A stretch of 64,000 nt of DNA. It comes from Vibrio sp. NTOU-M3. Lineage in GTDB: Bacteria; Pseudomonadota; Gammaproteobacteria; Enterobacterales; Vibrionaceae. Location: NCBI RefSeq assembly GCF_040869035.1, contig NZ_CP162100.1:2108001-2172000 (forward strand), given 5' to 3'. The position numbers and the translations under genes are program-made. The notes below the pieces were generated by a model, which worked only from the letters and a program-made list of their open reading frames with translations, was not told the origin of the DNA and did no database searches. Below, in pieces: positions 38,582-47,851 of this stretch. Each line of letters starts with the position of its first letter. Position 1 is the stretch's first letter.

Positions 38582-38718
38582 AATAAACATCAAAAACAAG
38601 AATACATCAGATGAATAAAAGCGTCATCAAACGCATAAAATTTACACATACACGAGCTTTTGCCTGTTCATTTTTTGGCTTTGAACTGAAACATAAACCG
38701 TCGACTACACTGTAAGTA

Positions 38719-39471
38719 ATGCGTTTTACCCAAGGAAAAGTCTTGTTTAAGCCAGTTATGTACCTGCTATGTGGGTGGTTATTTGTGGCTTCGTCTAAAG
38801 CCAATATCTTGATTGCAGCACAAAATGAATGGCCACCTTACATCATGAATGATGCCTACGGACGTGGTTTAGCTTACGACATCGTGAGTAATGCACTTGC
38901 TAAACAAGGTTATCAAATCCAGTTTTCTTTTAAGCCATGGACTCGTTCTCTTAAAGAGCTGCGTATGGGGAAGATCGACCTTATCATTGCACTATGGAAA
39001 AGCCCTGAGCGCGCCCAATGGATGCATTTTAGTGAAAGCTACCTGACCAATGACATTCACCTTGTTGGCTTAAAAGGCGATGACCTTGTTTATCATTCAC
39101 CAGAGAGCCTCCATGGGAAAACTATCGCGCTGATAGAAAACTATGCTTATGATCCTGACTTCTTAGCCAGTGATGCCTACACTCACTTTCCGTCAACCGA
39201 TCTCATCAACAGTATTAGACAGGTGCTATCAGGAAGAGCAGATATGTTTGTCGAAGATAAACTGGTGACTAAGTGGACGTTGATAAACAAGCAGCTCCCC
39301 TATCACGAGTTTGTTTTTATTGAAAACAGCATCGCCTCAACACCTTTACACGTTGCAGTCAGAAAATCTCACCCGCAAGCGGAAGCCATCATCAAAGCGA
39401 TCAATCAAGGAATAAAGGAAACGACTGCTGAAGATATTCAATCGCTGAAGCGTAAATACAGCCTTGATTAA
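38719..39471 (+). CDS. Orphan solute-binding protein, family 3
   Basis: 250 residues. A hydrophobic N-terminal signal (about 10-28) precedes ILIAAQNEWPPYIMND, AYDIVSNALAKQGY and FKPWTRSLKELRMGKIDLI, the SBP_bac_3 pattern. The ligand pocket segment ALWKSPERAQWMHFSE is also typical. No permease or ATPase gene is adjacent. It resembles in type, but is not a close copy of, the orphan binding protein at 767-1624. A strong terminator follows. Confidence 0.78.
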   Translation: MRFTQGKVLFKPVMYLLCGWLFVASSKANILIAAQNEWPPYIMNDAYGRGLAYDIVSNALAKQGYQIQFSFKPWTRSLKELRMGKIDLIIALWKSPERAQWMHFSESYLTNDIHLVGLKGDDLVYHSPESLHGKTIALIENYAYDPDFLASDAYTHFPSTDLINSIRQVLSGRADMFVEDKLVTKWTLINKQLPYHEFVFIENSIASTPLHVAVRKSHPQAEAIIKAINQGIKETTAEDIQSLKRKYSLD

Positions 39472-39502
39472 CTGTTTGCGGAATTACCTACCCACAGACA
39501 AA

Positions 39503-39530
39503 AAAATACCAGCTCGAGAGCTGGTATTTT
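39503..39530. terminator. Bidirectional terminator between the solute-binding protein gene and torA
   Basis: AAAATACCAGCT and AGCTGGTATTTT form a near-perfect stem with a short loop, flanked by A- and T-runs. It can stop both convergent genes. Confidence 0.92.
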
Positions 39531-39549
39531 TCATTAGAAACGTATGCGA

Positions 39550-42012
39550 TTACGCAACTTCGATTGGACCACCAAATGACGTCACTGGTGGAACTTTACC
39601 GGTAAACTTCTCAAATTCAACGATACACGTATTTGCAGACGTTGCTTGAGCCAGTTCAGAAGTACCAATATCTAGAGTCAGCGTGTTTGGATCGCCGTAG
39701 GTACAAATGGCACCATCTTTCTCGTTAAGTGGGCCGTACCATGCACCCTCTTCGATACGAATAACACCACGTGGGTAGCTATCCATAAGGACAGCACCAG
39801 CCAATAGTTGGCCACGGTCGTTGTATACACGAACCAAATCACCGTCTTTGATGCCTTTCGCTTTCGCATCTTCAGGGTTGATGTAAACAGGTTCACGACC
39901 TTGAACTGCGTAAGTTGCACGGAACTCGTCCGACTCACACATTTGCGAGTGTAAACGCTTATCTGGGTGACAAGACTGTAACCAGTACGGGTACTTGTCT
40001 GAACCAGGACCACCATGAGAACGCTCTGTCTTTTCGAACCACATTGGATGCTCTTGACAGTGCTCGTAGCCGTAGCGACCGATCTTACGTGATGTAATTT
40101 CGATAAAGCCTGAAGGCGTACCCAGTGCGTTGATCTCAGGATCTTTACGGAAGTCCGCGTGACGAACCCAAGGTTGGCCAACACCGAAATCTAGAACGCC
40201 CTGTTTCCAGAACTCATCAAACTCAGGCATCTCGAATTTGCCTTCGTTTGCTTTGCGGCAATCGTCATATAGTGAGCGAACCCATTCCATCTCATCCATA
40301 CCACGAGTGTATTCTTCATGACGACCAAAGCGACGCGTCAATTCACGACAGATCTCAAAGTCAGTCTTAGATTGGAACATTGGATCCACTAGACGCTGCA
40401 TTGCTACTAGACCACGGCCAGAATATGAACCGTAAACGTCGATATCGTTACGTTCCCACTGAGTACATGCTGGTAGTACAATGTCTGAGAAGCGACATGT
40501 TGCTGTCCAAGCGAATTCAATCGTCACGACCGTTTGAAGTTTGCGGAACGCTTTCTTCATACGGTTGCGATCTTGGTGGTGGTGCCAAGGGTTACAACCT
40601 GAAATCACCATCATCTTGTAATCTGGCAGTTTCACTTTCGAACCGTTGTAGCGGATCTCTTTACCCGGCTCAAGTAGACAGTCTACCCAACGTGCAACAG
40701 GAATGGTTTTGCTGTAGCCGTTGTAATCATTGTTGTCCCACTTAGGCTTAGAACCTGTGTCTAGGTTACGTGGGAAACCACCTGGCGCTGCGAAACCAGT
40801 TGAAGGCACACCGATACCAGAATAGTGGTGACCGTAAGAAATACCACCACCAGGCAAACCGATTTGACCAACCATAGCAGCAACAACCGCAGCTGCCCAG
40901 TAAGGCTGCTCACCGTGTTCCTGACGTTGGATACACCAGCCCATTAGGATCTGTGTACGACCGTTAACCAGCATGCGCGCAAATTCACGGATCTTGTCAG
41001 CATTAATGCCACAAATCTCTGCTGCCCATTCTGGCGTTTTAACCACTTTGTCTTTGGTTTCACCTTGCACATACTTAACAAAGTCATCGAAGCCTAGACA
41101 GTAAGTTTTGATGAACTCTTTGTCGTACAAGTCTTCATTGTAAAGAACATGCGCTACAGCCAGCATGAATGCCACGTCTGTCATCGGGTTGATGTACAGG
41201 TGGTCATTCTCTAGGTAACGCTGAGTTTTGTTCTTCACTGGGTCAACCGAAAGAACATTAATCTCACCTTTCGCCACTTTCTCTTTCAGTTGCTCTAGGT
41301 AAGGGAAAGACTGGTGCGTTTCACAGTTCCAACCGACCTGTAGGTTTTTAACTGGATCGTTTGCCCATAGAACGATGTTGTCTGAATTCTCTAGAATTTC
41401 AGACCAAGACGTACCTTGTGCATAAACCTCAGTAGAACCTAACACGTATGGCAAAATCGTTTGCCCAGCACCTGTTGAGTAGTCACCAACTTTTGTGATG
41501 AAGTTACCGTGCATGCCCACAGCACGTTGCATGTGGCTGGTACAGCTATGGAACTGACCAGTTTGACGCCAACCAGTTTGGCCAGCAAACAACGCCCAAG
41601 GACCGTAATCTTTCTGAACACGTTCTAGTTCACGGTAAACCAAATCAAGTGCTTCATCCCATGTCACACGGATAAAGCGGTTGTTACCACGAGTCTCTGC
41701 ACTGTATTTATGCTTCTTCAGCCAATCTAGACGTACCATTGGGTAACGCACACGCGATGGGCTGTAGATAATACCTTTAATACCATTCAACATTTCTGTT
41801 GGATGTGAGTCCATTTCAAGCGGTTTGATTTCTTGAACTTTACCCGCGTACACGTGGGCGCGGAATGCGCCCCAGTGAGAACCTGATACTTTCCAAGTTC
41901 CTGTTGTTTCGGCTGCGTTTGCTGAGGTTGATGCCAATAAGCTTGGACCAATTACCGACGCTGCGCTGGTCGTTGCTACACCTTTCAGAAAACTTCTTCG
42001 TGTAATAGCCAT
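39550..42012 (-). CDS. torA: Trimethylamine N-oxide reductase, molybdenum catalytic subunit
   Basis: 820 residues. Twin-arginine signal ITRRSFLKG at the N-terminus, cleaved after ANA. The mature enzyme is a molybdopterin guanine dinucleotide oxidoreductase of the DMSO reductase family; the [13 protein letters not shown] segment near 190 contains the serine expected to ligate molybdenum in TorA-type enzymes, and [10 protein letters not shown] and the C-terminal cofactor-binding domain are clear. It reduces TMAO to trimethylamine in the periplasm, receiving electrons from TorC. It is the last gene of torECA. The TorD chaperone gene is not adjacent. Confidence 0.95.
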   Translation of the reverse strand: MAITRRSFLKGVATTSAASVIGPSLLASTSANAAETTGTWKVSGSHWGAFRAHVYAGKVQEIKPLEMDSHPTEMLNGIKGIIYSPSRVRYPMVRLDWLKKHKYSAETRGNNRFIRVTWDEALDLVYRELERVQKDYGPWALFAGQTGWRQTGQFHSCTSHMQRAVGMHGNFITKVGDYSTGAGQTILPYVLGSTEVYAQGTSWSEILENSDNIVLWANDPVKNLQVGWNCETHQSFPYLEQLKEKVAKGEINVLSVDPVKNKTQRYLENDHLYINPMTDVAFMLAVAHVLYNEDLYDKEFIKTYCLGFDDFVKYVQGETKDKVVKTPEWAAEICGINADKIREFARMLVNGRTQILMGWCIQRQEHGEQPYWAAAVVAAMVGQIGLPGGGISYGHHYSGIGVPSTGFAAPGGFPRNLDTGSKPKWDNNDYNGYSKTIPVARWVDCLLEPGKEIRYNGSKVKLPDYKMMVISGCNPWHHHQDRNRMKKAFRKLQTVVTIEFAWTATCRFSDIVLPACTQWERNDIDVYGSYSGRGLVAMQRLVDPMFQSKTDFEICRELTRRFGRHEEYTRGMDEMEWVRSLYDDCRKANEGKFEMPEFDEFWKQGVLDFGVGQPWVRHADFRKDPEINALGTPSGFIEITSRKIGRYGYEHCQEHPMWFEKTERSHGGPGSDKYPYWLQSCHPDKRLHSQMCESDEFRATYAVQGREPVYINPEDAKAKGIKDGDLVRVYNDRGQLLAGAVLMDSYPRGVIRIEEGAWYGPLNEKDGAICTYGDPNTLTLDIGTSELAQATSANTCIVEFEKFTGKVPPVTSFGGPIEVA

Positions 42013-42036
42013 TTCAAATACTCCGTCTGACGCTTA

Positions 42037-43221
42037 TTAGTGGTGGCCTTCAGCAAAATCTGAAGAGTGTTTCTGTAGGTATTTCAATACAAGTGCTTCA
42101 CTGTCTGTATCGAAGTTCACGAATGCAAGCATACCGTTGAACATACCTGGCCATGTGTTGGCATCAAAGTGCGCTTCATCTGGTTGCGTGTGACATACAG
42201 AACAGTTTGTTTTATATGCTTCGCCCGCTTTTTCCCAGATAGGATTGATGTCGTTCAACATCGCTTCTTTCTTCATCCACACTTTCGCAGACACTTTTTC
42301 CCATGGCAGACCTGTTAGGTCATCCACTTTTTTCTCGCCTTTAGTCACGATGTCATCACTTAGTGCTGCTTCTTTAAGTAGTGAACCAACCGCGATGTTC
42401 ATACCGAAGTCTTCTTGGATTACACGACCGAAACCTTTCGCTTTACGCCAGCCGTCAATTTCAACTTGCATCATGTCGCCTTGCTCATCCAGCACTTTCA
42501 CTGTTGAAGCAGGGTTTAGCAGGCCAGCTTCTGTTTTACCTTCAGCATCGAAGTAAACAGGTAGGTGACGTACGCTCACAAGATCGCTGCCCATTGCGTA
42601 ATCTGTGTTTGACGCTAATGCTTCAAGTTCGCCAACAATGCCACCAACGCTGTCCATATTTGCAGGTAGGTGGTGTGCAATACCTTTGTGACAATCGATA
42701 CAGCTTTGATCTTTTTCAGCCGCTTGCTTCATTTGAATACGAGCAGTTGGCTTCATCTTGTCCCAATTCATTGAGTCGTAATTGTGACAGTTTTTACATT
42801 CAAGAGACTTGTTAGCAGAGAAACGGTCCCATTCGTGCTTAGCAAGCTCGATACGGCGCTCTTCAAATGCGCCTGGTTCGTCATAGTTGCCAAAAATTTG
42901 TGCAAACACTTCTTTAGAAGCCTGCATCTTACGTGCAATTTTGTCTGTCCAGTTATGTGGTACGTGACAATCCGGACAGGTTGCACGAACACCAGAACGG
43001 TTTGACCAGTGGACAGTTTCTTGCAGCTCTTGGTATACGTTGTCACGCATTGTGTGGCAGCTAACACAAAATTCTTCAGTGTTTGTCGCTTCTAGTGCAG
43101 TGTTAAAACCACCCCAGAAAATAACACCTGCAATAAAGCCGCCCATCGTTAGCACGCCAAGGCTGATATGCACAGCCGGGCGCGTCATGGTACGCCAAAG
43201 TTTGATGATTAATGATTTCAT
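42037..43221 (-). CDS. torC: Pentahaem c-type cytochrome of the TMAO reductase system
   Basis: 394 residues. One N-terminal membrane anchor (about 13-33) and five CxxCH haem sites: CVSCH, CPDCH, CKNCH and CIDCH in the N-terminal NapC/NirT-like domain, and CSVCH in the C-terminal domain. It passes electrons from menaquinol to TorA. It precedes torA by 24 bases. Confidence 0.96.
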   Translation of the reverse strand: MKSLIIKLWRTMTRPAVHISLGVLTMGGFIAGVIFWGGFNTALEATNTEEFCVSCHTMRDNVYQELQETVHWSNRSGVRATCPDCHVPHNWTDKIARKMQASKEVFAQIFGNYDEPGAFEERRIELAKHEWDRFSANKSLECKNCHNYDSMNWDKMKPTARIQMKQAAEKDQSCIDCHKGIAHHLPANMDSVGGIVGELEALASNTDYAMGSDLVSVRHLPVYFDAEGKTEAGLLNPASTVKVLDEQGDMMQVEIDGWRKAKGFGRVIQEDFGMNIAVGSLLKEAALSDDIVTKGEKKVDDLTGLPWEKVSAKVWMKKEAMLNDINPIWEKAGEAYKTNCSVCHTQPDEAHFDANTWPGMFNGMLAFVNFDTDSEALVLKYLQKHSSDFAEGHH

Positions 43222-43272
43222 GGTTTGCTCTCTAAAAAATCTGTTCTAAAAGTGTGGAATCGAACCTTTTGA

Positions 43273-43449
43273 TCAACCGTGTGCACCAGGAGGACCAAAG
43301 AAGAACACCTGAAGCATCCAAACGATGAAGCCGTAGCCACCGACGAATGCAACACTCAAGATTGGAAAGAGAACAACCGTAATGAAGAGGAAAGCCTTCC
43401 ACTCCATGGAGTGTTTTTCACCACTCTCAATTTTATTAACATCACTCAT
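43273..43449 (-). CDS. torE: TorE (NapE-family) small membrane protein
   Basis: 58 residues: a short polar N-terminus (MSDVNKIESGEKHSMEWKAF), one membrane helix (LFITVVLFPILSVAFVGGYG) and the tail FFFGPPGAHG. The sequence and its place before torC identify it as TorE of the NapE/TorE family, whose function is not well known. It is too short to be noticed by length alone. Confidence 0.92.
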   Translation of the reverse strand: MSDVNKIESGEKHSMEWKAFLFITVVLFPILSVAFVGGYGFIVWMLQVFFFGPPGAHG

Positions 43450-43643
43450 ACATTTGCCTATTTTGTATCTAGTGTTATTTGGTCACTTGCTAAGCAAGCG
43501 AAGTTTTTTTAACGTTATCTAATACAAAATGTTAGACCATACTCTTAGTAAGGTTCAATCAAATCCACTGTCTCAAACCTTGTTATTCAACACTTTTTTG
43601 AGCTCATCCAGAGATGTGTTGGAATAACAATTCATGTGTCTAA

Positions 43644-43653
43644 ATATGAACAG
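43644..43653 (-). promoter_or_regulatory. TorR box upstream of torECA
   Basis: On the minus strand the sequence is CTGTTCATAT, an exact match to the decameric TorR consensus known from E. coli. A second partial copy (TTTTTCATAT) lies directly next to it at 43654-43663 on the same strand, in tandem. It is about 195 bases upstream of torE. The rest of the gap 43450-43889 is AT-rich with no gene seen. Confidence 0.65.
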
Positions 43654-43889
43654 ATATGAAAAAATAAGCACATTTCAATACTGTTAAAACAAACACAAAT
43701 GCGCAACATTCTGTATGTTAATCATCCACTCCGCCGCAGATATAACACGTAATGCACGTGCTATTAATCAGGCATTTGTATGCTGTTGGTTAGTAGAGAT
43801 GTTAAATTTTCGATCTTAATTTCGACCGTTCATCCCTGAAAATAACAAGATGAAGTACAATGCTAGGAACTGCTTTTTCCGGAGTCTGT

Positions 43890-44681
43890 ATGAACAGCGT
43901 AGTTGATATTTCATGGACGTTATTAGGATTTTTCTTTCTTGCACTCTTGGTTCCATTTAGCATCAGTCGTTACCTCAAACTACAGCTTGAAAAAGACATA
44001 ATCATCAGCGTAGTGCGTATGACGGTTCAGCTCATCTTAGTGGGCTTGTACCTTGAGTATTTGTTTACGCTAAACAGCTTCGTGGTAAATCTAGCTTGGT
44101 TGATGTTTATGGTGTTAGTGGGTACTTCTTCCGTGATAGGAAAAGCATCACTACCGAAAGCAAGGCTGTTCTTACCTGTCAGCGCTGGACTCTCTCTTTC
44201 ATTGTTACCCGTGCTTGGGTCGATTATTTTGCTGATTGTTCAGCCTCAACCTTTCTATAGTGCTCAGTACATGATCCCACTGGCTGGCATGCTGCTTGGT
44301 AATAGCTTAAGTGGCAACATCGTCGCATTGCAGAATTTGTTTACTTCTTTCCAAGAACGGAAGTCTGAATATGAGGCAGCAATCGCTTTAGGGGCATCAA
44401 CTCATTACGCATGTCTGCCATTCATCCGCAGCGCAATCCAAAAGTCTTTGGCACCGACATTGGCTTCTATGTCGACAATGGGACTGGTAACACTGCCCGG
44501 TATGATGACTGGTCAAATTTTAGGCGGCACATCACCTATTATTGCGATCAAGTATCAAGCGATGATCATGATCGCGATCTTTGTCATGATGAGTCTTTCC
44601 ACCACAATCTCTTTAACGCTGGCGGTTCGAAACTGCATCAACCCATACGGAAAGATATTAGTGTCATTGAAAAGCGAATAA
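43890..44681 (+). CDS. fetB: FetB/UPF0014-type ABC transporter permease
   Basis: 263 residues with about seven membrane helices. Characteristic segments are DIIISVVRMTVQLILVGLYLEYLF, MIPLAGMLLGNSLSGNIVAL, FQERKSEYEAAIALGAS and TLPGMMTGQILGGTSPIIAIKYQ. In E. coli FetB works with the ATPase FetA to export iron. I chose the ATG at 43890, with GGAG upstream, over one at 43860. No fetA homologue is adjacent, so the ATPase is elsewhere or missing; the family call is firm, the pathway role is inferred. Confidence 0.85.
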   Translation: MNSVVDISWTLLGFFFLALLVPFSISRYLKLQLEKDIIISVVRMTVQLILVGLYLEYLFTLNSFVVNLAWLMFMVLVGTSSVIGKASLPKARLFLPVSAGLSLSLLPVLGSIILLIVQPQPFYSAQYMIPLAGMLLGNSLSGNIVALQNLFTSFQERKSEYEAAIALGASTHYACLPFIRSAIQKSLAPTLASMSTMGLVTLPGMMTGQILGGTSPIIAIKYQAMIMIAIFVMMSLSTTISLTLAVRNCINPYGKILVSLKSE

Positions 44682-44717
44682 TGTACTGGTGAAATTACTC
44701 AAATGATATTGAAGATC

Positions 44718-44740
44718 TTATCCACAGATTTTGTGGATAA
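44718..44740. promoter_or_regulatory. Pair of perfect inverted DnaA boxes
   Basis: TTATCCACA at 44718-44726 and TGTGGATAA at 44732-44740 are two exact 9-base DnaA consensus boxes facing each other across GATTT. Together they also form a 9-base hairpin, so a transcriptional role is possible, but no T-run follows. A second perfect hairpin, TGGGCAA-TTAT-TTGCCCA, lies at 44782-44799. Both are in the gap between convergent fetB and focA. Confidence 0.6.
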
Positions 44741-44867
44741 CCCTATTAATCAAATGCATACAATTGGATAGCAACCATGATTGGGCAATTATTTGCCCAG
44801 CATACGTCTATACCTTCTAATGAAACTCATAGCTTATCGCAGACCATGTTTTTCGAATAATATGATC

Positions 44868-44894
44868 AAAAAAGGCTCGCAATGCGAGCCTTTT
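44868..44894 (-). terminator. Terminator of focA
   Basis: AAAAGGCTCGC-AAT-GCGAGCCTTTT forms a perfect 11-base stem. On the minus strand it is followed by TTTTTT. Confidence 0.92.
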
Positions 44895-44908
44895 CCTTCA
44901 AATAGCAA

Positions 44909-45754
44909 TTAGTCACGTAGATAGATTAACCAATACCAAACGCCAACAAAGAAACCACCACCAATGATGTTCCCCAAGGTTACCGGAATTAGGTTGTTCA
45001 TCACGAAGTTCATCAGGTTAAGGTCTGCATAATCTGCAATGTTCGCTCCGGTTATCTGCCAAAAAGACTCTGGTGCAAAATATTTAATCCCAATCGCCAT
45101 CGGTACTTGGAACATGTTTGCAATACAGTGTTCAAAACCTGCCGAAACAAACATAGCAACAGGAAGGATCATCACCATGATCTTATCTGTTAATGTACGA
45201 CCACTGAAAGTCATCCACACCGCGACACAAACCAGTACATTACACATAATGCCAAGCGCTACCGCCTGAAAAAAGCCGTGGTGTAATTTATGCTGCGAAA
45301 TGGCCATCGCATTAAGGCCGACTTTACCACCGTCAAACATATACTGTTTTGCCACCAGCATGCACCCAACCAGCAATAGAGCACCAACTAGGTTACCGAT
45401 GTATACAACGAACCAGTTTTTCGCGAGGGTTTTCCACGTAATTTTGCCACTGGCACGCGCAACCAAAGTTAATACAGAACTGGTAAATAGTTCTCCCCCA
45501 GTCACGACCACTAAAATAAGGCCTAAGCTAAATGCTAACCCACCAATCAATCGACTCAAACCCCAAGCCATGTCTCCTGTGCCTGTGGTTACAGTTGTAT
45601 AGAAAATGAAAGCAATACCGATATGAATACCTGCAGATATGGCTAACAAAAAGGATTTAACAGGATCTTTGGTTGCTTTACCCACACCGATTTCAGCGGC
45701 ACGTTCAGCCATTTGCGGCGGTAATAGAGAGTCAAATTGGTTCAAGTTCATCAT
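44909..45754 (-). CDS. focA: Formate channel of the FocA/NirC family
   Basis: About 281 residues with six membrane helices. It tracks E. coli FocA closely: FDSLLPPQMAERAAEIGVGKATK, TTGTGDMAWGLSRLIGG, GGELFTSSVLTLVARASG, KNWFVVYIGNLVGALL, HHGFFQAVALGIMCNVLVC, MTFSGRTLTDK, SAGFEHCIANMF and NLIPVTLGNIIGGG. It moves formate across the inner membrane during mixed-acid fermentation. Unlike in E. coli, pflB is not adjacent. The start is uncertain among 45775, 45754 and 45751; none has a strong Shine-Dalgarno. Confidence 0.92.
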   Translation of the reverse strand: MMNLNQFDSLLPPQMAERAAEIGVGKATKDPVKSFLLAISAGIHIGIAFIFYTTVTTGTGDMAWGLSRLIGGLAFSLGLILVVVTGGELFTSSVLTLVARASGKITWKTLAKNWFVVYIGNLVGALLLVGCMLVAKQYMFDGGKVGLNAMAISQHKLHHGFFQAVALGIMCNVLVCVAVWMTFSGRTLTDKIMVMILPVAMFVSAGFEHCIANMFQVPMAIGIKYFAPESFWQITGANIADYADLNLMNFVMNNLIPVTLGNIIGGGFFVGVWYWLIYLRD

Positions 45755-45939
45755 AGTGGAAACATTTAGAAACATGTAATCGAGTGGGCGCGGATAATCT
45801 CGCTATTCAATTAAAGATTCAAGTGCATTTTCCAATGTTTACCAAAAATGTTTTTAATGCGACATTTTCTCTATTCCAGCTCTGAATATCTCTGAATGAA
45901 AATAGATAACACTCAACAATAGAAGGCATGAACAAACCA

Positions 45940-45970
45940 ATAAAAACAACAACTTATGCGTTGTTTTTAT
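45940..45970. repeat. Perfect 11-base inverted repeat in the focA upstream gap
   Basis: ATAAAAACAAC and GTTGTTTTTAT are separated by nine bases (AACTTATGC). It lies in the 424-base gene-free stretch between divergent focA and the small protein at 46179. The stretch is AT-rich; no gene or clear promoter was recognised in it. The hairpin could be a weak terminator or an operator. Confidence 0.45.
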
Positions 45971-46178
45971 TTAGTAAATTTAAGATTACTCTTCTTTAGT
46001 TTAATTACTCATAAACAATTGAATTTATATAACAAATAGCTATGAGCACAACACACACTGCGTCTTCTTCCCCACCCACCATAGATTCCTCACACAGCTA
46101 ACATTTCTGCACTTATTGCATTGCGTACTATGGCAATCAAGATTAACGTCAGTATTAATGACAATAGAAGGACATCCT

Positions 46179-46415
46179 ATGAAATATCTTCCTGAGCATT
46201 TAGCCGAATTAAACCTAATACTGCAGTTCGACATTAGCAGCGCGGCCACAGGTATCAAAGTTCATCATGACGCAACCCAAGATATGCAAGATGCAGTTAA
46301 GAAGCTGTACGAAAAAGGGTTATGCACTTTACCGGATGGGGGTTACTTAACCAGTGAAGGTATCGAAGTGGCTGAGCATGCCGACAAGATTTTGCGAGTT
46401 TTGACTAGCCGCTAA
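46179..46415 (+). CDS. Conserved small protein, TIGR02647 family
   Basis: 78 residues: MKYLPEHLAELNLILQFDIS, then GIKVHHDATQDMQDAVKKLYEKGLCT, then PDGGYLTSEGIEVAEHADKI. It is all-helical with a winged-helix-like LPDGGYLTSEG turn, and I recognise it as the gammaproteobacterial TIGR02647 family of unknown function. The ATG at 46179 has AAGGA upstream; upstream in-frame starts were rejected. Confidence 0.8.
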   Translation: MKYLPEHLAELNLILQFDISSAATGIKVHHDATQDMQDAVKKLYEKGLCTLPDGGYLTSEGIEVAEHADKILRVLTSR

Positions 46416-46449
46416 AAAACAGACTTGCTGCCGACCTAGGCAGCAAGTC
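46415..46449 (-). terminator. Terminator of the PACE efflux gene
   Basis: GACTTGCTGCC-GACCTA-GGCAGCAAGTC is an 11-base perfect stem. On the minus strand it is followed by TGTTTTTTA. It lies just past the convergent efflux gene. Confidence 0.88.
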
Positions 46450-46457
46450 ACTTCATT

Positions 46458-46886
46458 TCAACCTAGCTCCGAGTGCCTCACCCACTTTTTATACGGCTGA
46501 TATTTGTCGTAACACCAGTTAAACGCCGTCGCATAGAAAAAGAAGAAGATCAAAAAACCAGCCTCAAGCATTAGTGCATTCACAATGCTGATCTGCAAAA
46601 ACCAAGCAATAGTGGGCACAGTAATAAAAATTAACCCTCCTTCGAACCCTGCAGTGTGACCAATTCTCATTGCAAGGCTTCGCCCTTCTCTTTTCGCTGA
46701 AATGTATCTATCAAAACCAAGGTTATATACGTAGTTCCAAGCGACTGTAAACACGCTAAGCCCGACACCAACAATGACTAAATCACCACTTTCCGTCCCG
46801 GTGACGAGGGACGTTATTGGCACAATCAGCATCAATGCAAGTGCTTCAAACAATATCGCGTGGAAAATTCGTTCATTCGTTTTCAT
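46458..46886 (-). CDS. PACE-family efflux transporter (AceI-like)
   Basis: 142 residues with four membrane helices in two tandem bacterial transmembrane pair domains: TNERIFHAILFEALALMLIVPI with the second half EGGLIFITVPTIAWFLQIS. The AWNYVYNLGFDRY and FNWCYDKYQP segments are PACE signatures. Relatives export chlorhexidine and similar biocides, and probably polyamines. It is divergent from a LysR gene (86 bases apart), the same layout as aceI/aceR. I chose the ATG at 46886. Confidence 0.85.
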   Translation of the reverse strand: MKTNERIFHAILFEALALMLIVPITSLVTGTESGDLVIVGVGLSVFTVAWNYVYNLGFDRYISAKREGRSLAMRIGHTAGFEGGLIFITVPTIAWFLQISIVNALMLEAGFLIFFFFYATAFNWCYDKYQPYKKWVRHSELG

Positions 46887-46972
46887 GTTATCTCTAAATA
46901 GTGGCTGGATTTTCAACCATATTCATCTAACATAGAGATAATAAAAAGTTACTATCCATCTGTATAAGAGAT

Positions 46973-47851
46973 ATGTTTAATTTAGAACAGCTTGAAGCTT
47001 TTGTTGTCACTGTAGAAACGGGATCATTTTCAGCTGCAGCACGGCAACTTGGCAAAGTTCAATCGGCCATAAGTCAACATGTCATCAACCTTGAAATTGA
47101 TTGTGGGTTTGAGCTATTTGATCGGCAAGGGCGCTACCCTAAGCTAACTCATCAAGGTGAACACCTTCTTCCTTTCGCTCAAGCAACCTTGGCGCAGCAT
47201 CAACGATTTTGTAATAGCGTTACGATGCTGGAAGAAAATGGACACCATCAGATATCAATTGCCATCGATGAAGGTCTGCCGCTTAATAACTTAGCGAAAG
47301 TCGTGGACAGTTTTTGCCAACACTACCCCAACGTAGAGCTGGAATTCCTTACCGCCTCCAGCAGTGATGTGATAGAAATGGTCGAATCCAAACGCGTCAG
47401 TACCGGCCTTATTTTCAGTGAACTCCACTTACCACAAGGGATCGATTTTGAATCTATCGGCAGCGTAGAATTTGACGTCTACGTCGGTATACACCACCCA
47501 CTTGCAGCCGTCAAAACCCAACATATCGATCAACTTCGCCTTCACCGCCAACTGCTGTTGCGTTCAAAAAACGGCAAAACAAGTAGCTTTATGACCCCTT
47601 TAAGTCCAGATGTATGGCATGCGGATAACTACTATGTTTTACTCGAGTTAGTCAGCGCCGGAATCGGCTGGACATTGCTACCTGTCCATATCGCATTGCC
47701 CATGTTAGAAAGTGGCCAACTGATACGACTTCCAATACAGTTTGAACAATTATCTTGGTTAGCAAATGTCGATGTCATTCAACACCAAACATCGAGTTCA
47801 TCCGTAATTAACACAGCTTTGCGATCACAATTGAGGGAGTTATTGAAATGA
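46973..47851 (+). CDS. LysR-family regulator divergent from the PACE gene
   Basis: 292 residues. The DNA-binding domain has FNLEQLEAFVVTVETGSFSAAARQLGKVQSAISQHV and FELFDRQGRYPKLT; a LysR substrate domain follows with a late LLELVSAGIGWTLLP segment. It is divergent from the PACE efflux gene, which it likely controls, and overlaps the following epimerase-like gene by four bases (ATGA), so it is also translationally coupled to that gene. Confidence 0.9.
   Translation: MFNLEQLEAFVVTVETGSFSAAARQLGKVQSAISQHVINLEIDCGFELFDRQGRYPKLTHQGEHLLPFAQATLAQHQRFCNSVTMLEENGHHQISIAIDEGLPLNNLAKVVDSFCQHYPNVELEFLTASSSDVIEMVESKRVSTGLIFSELHLPQGIDFESIGSVEFDVYVGIHHPLAAVKTQHIDQLRLHRQLLLRSKNGKTSSFMTPLSPDVWHADNYYVLLELVSAGIGWTLLPVHIALPMLESGQLIRLPIQFEQLSWLANVDVIQHQTSSSSVINTALRSQLRELLK

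Noticed and set aside
42381..42815. 144-residue plus-strand open frame inside torC
   Set aside because: torC has five intact haem motifs in the other strand; this is a shadow.
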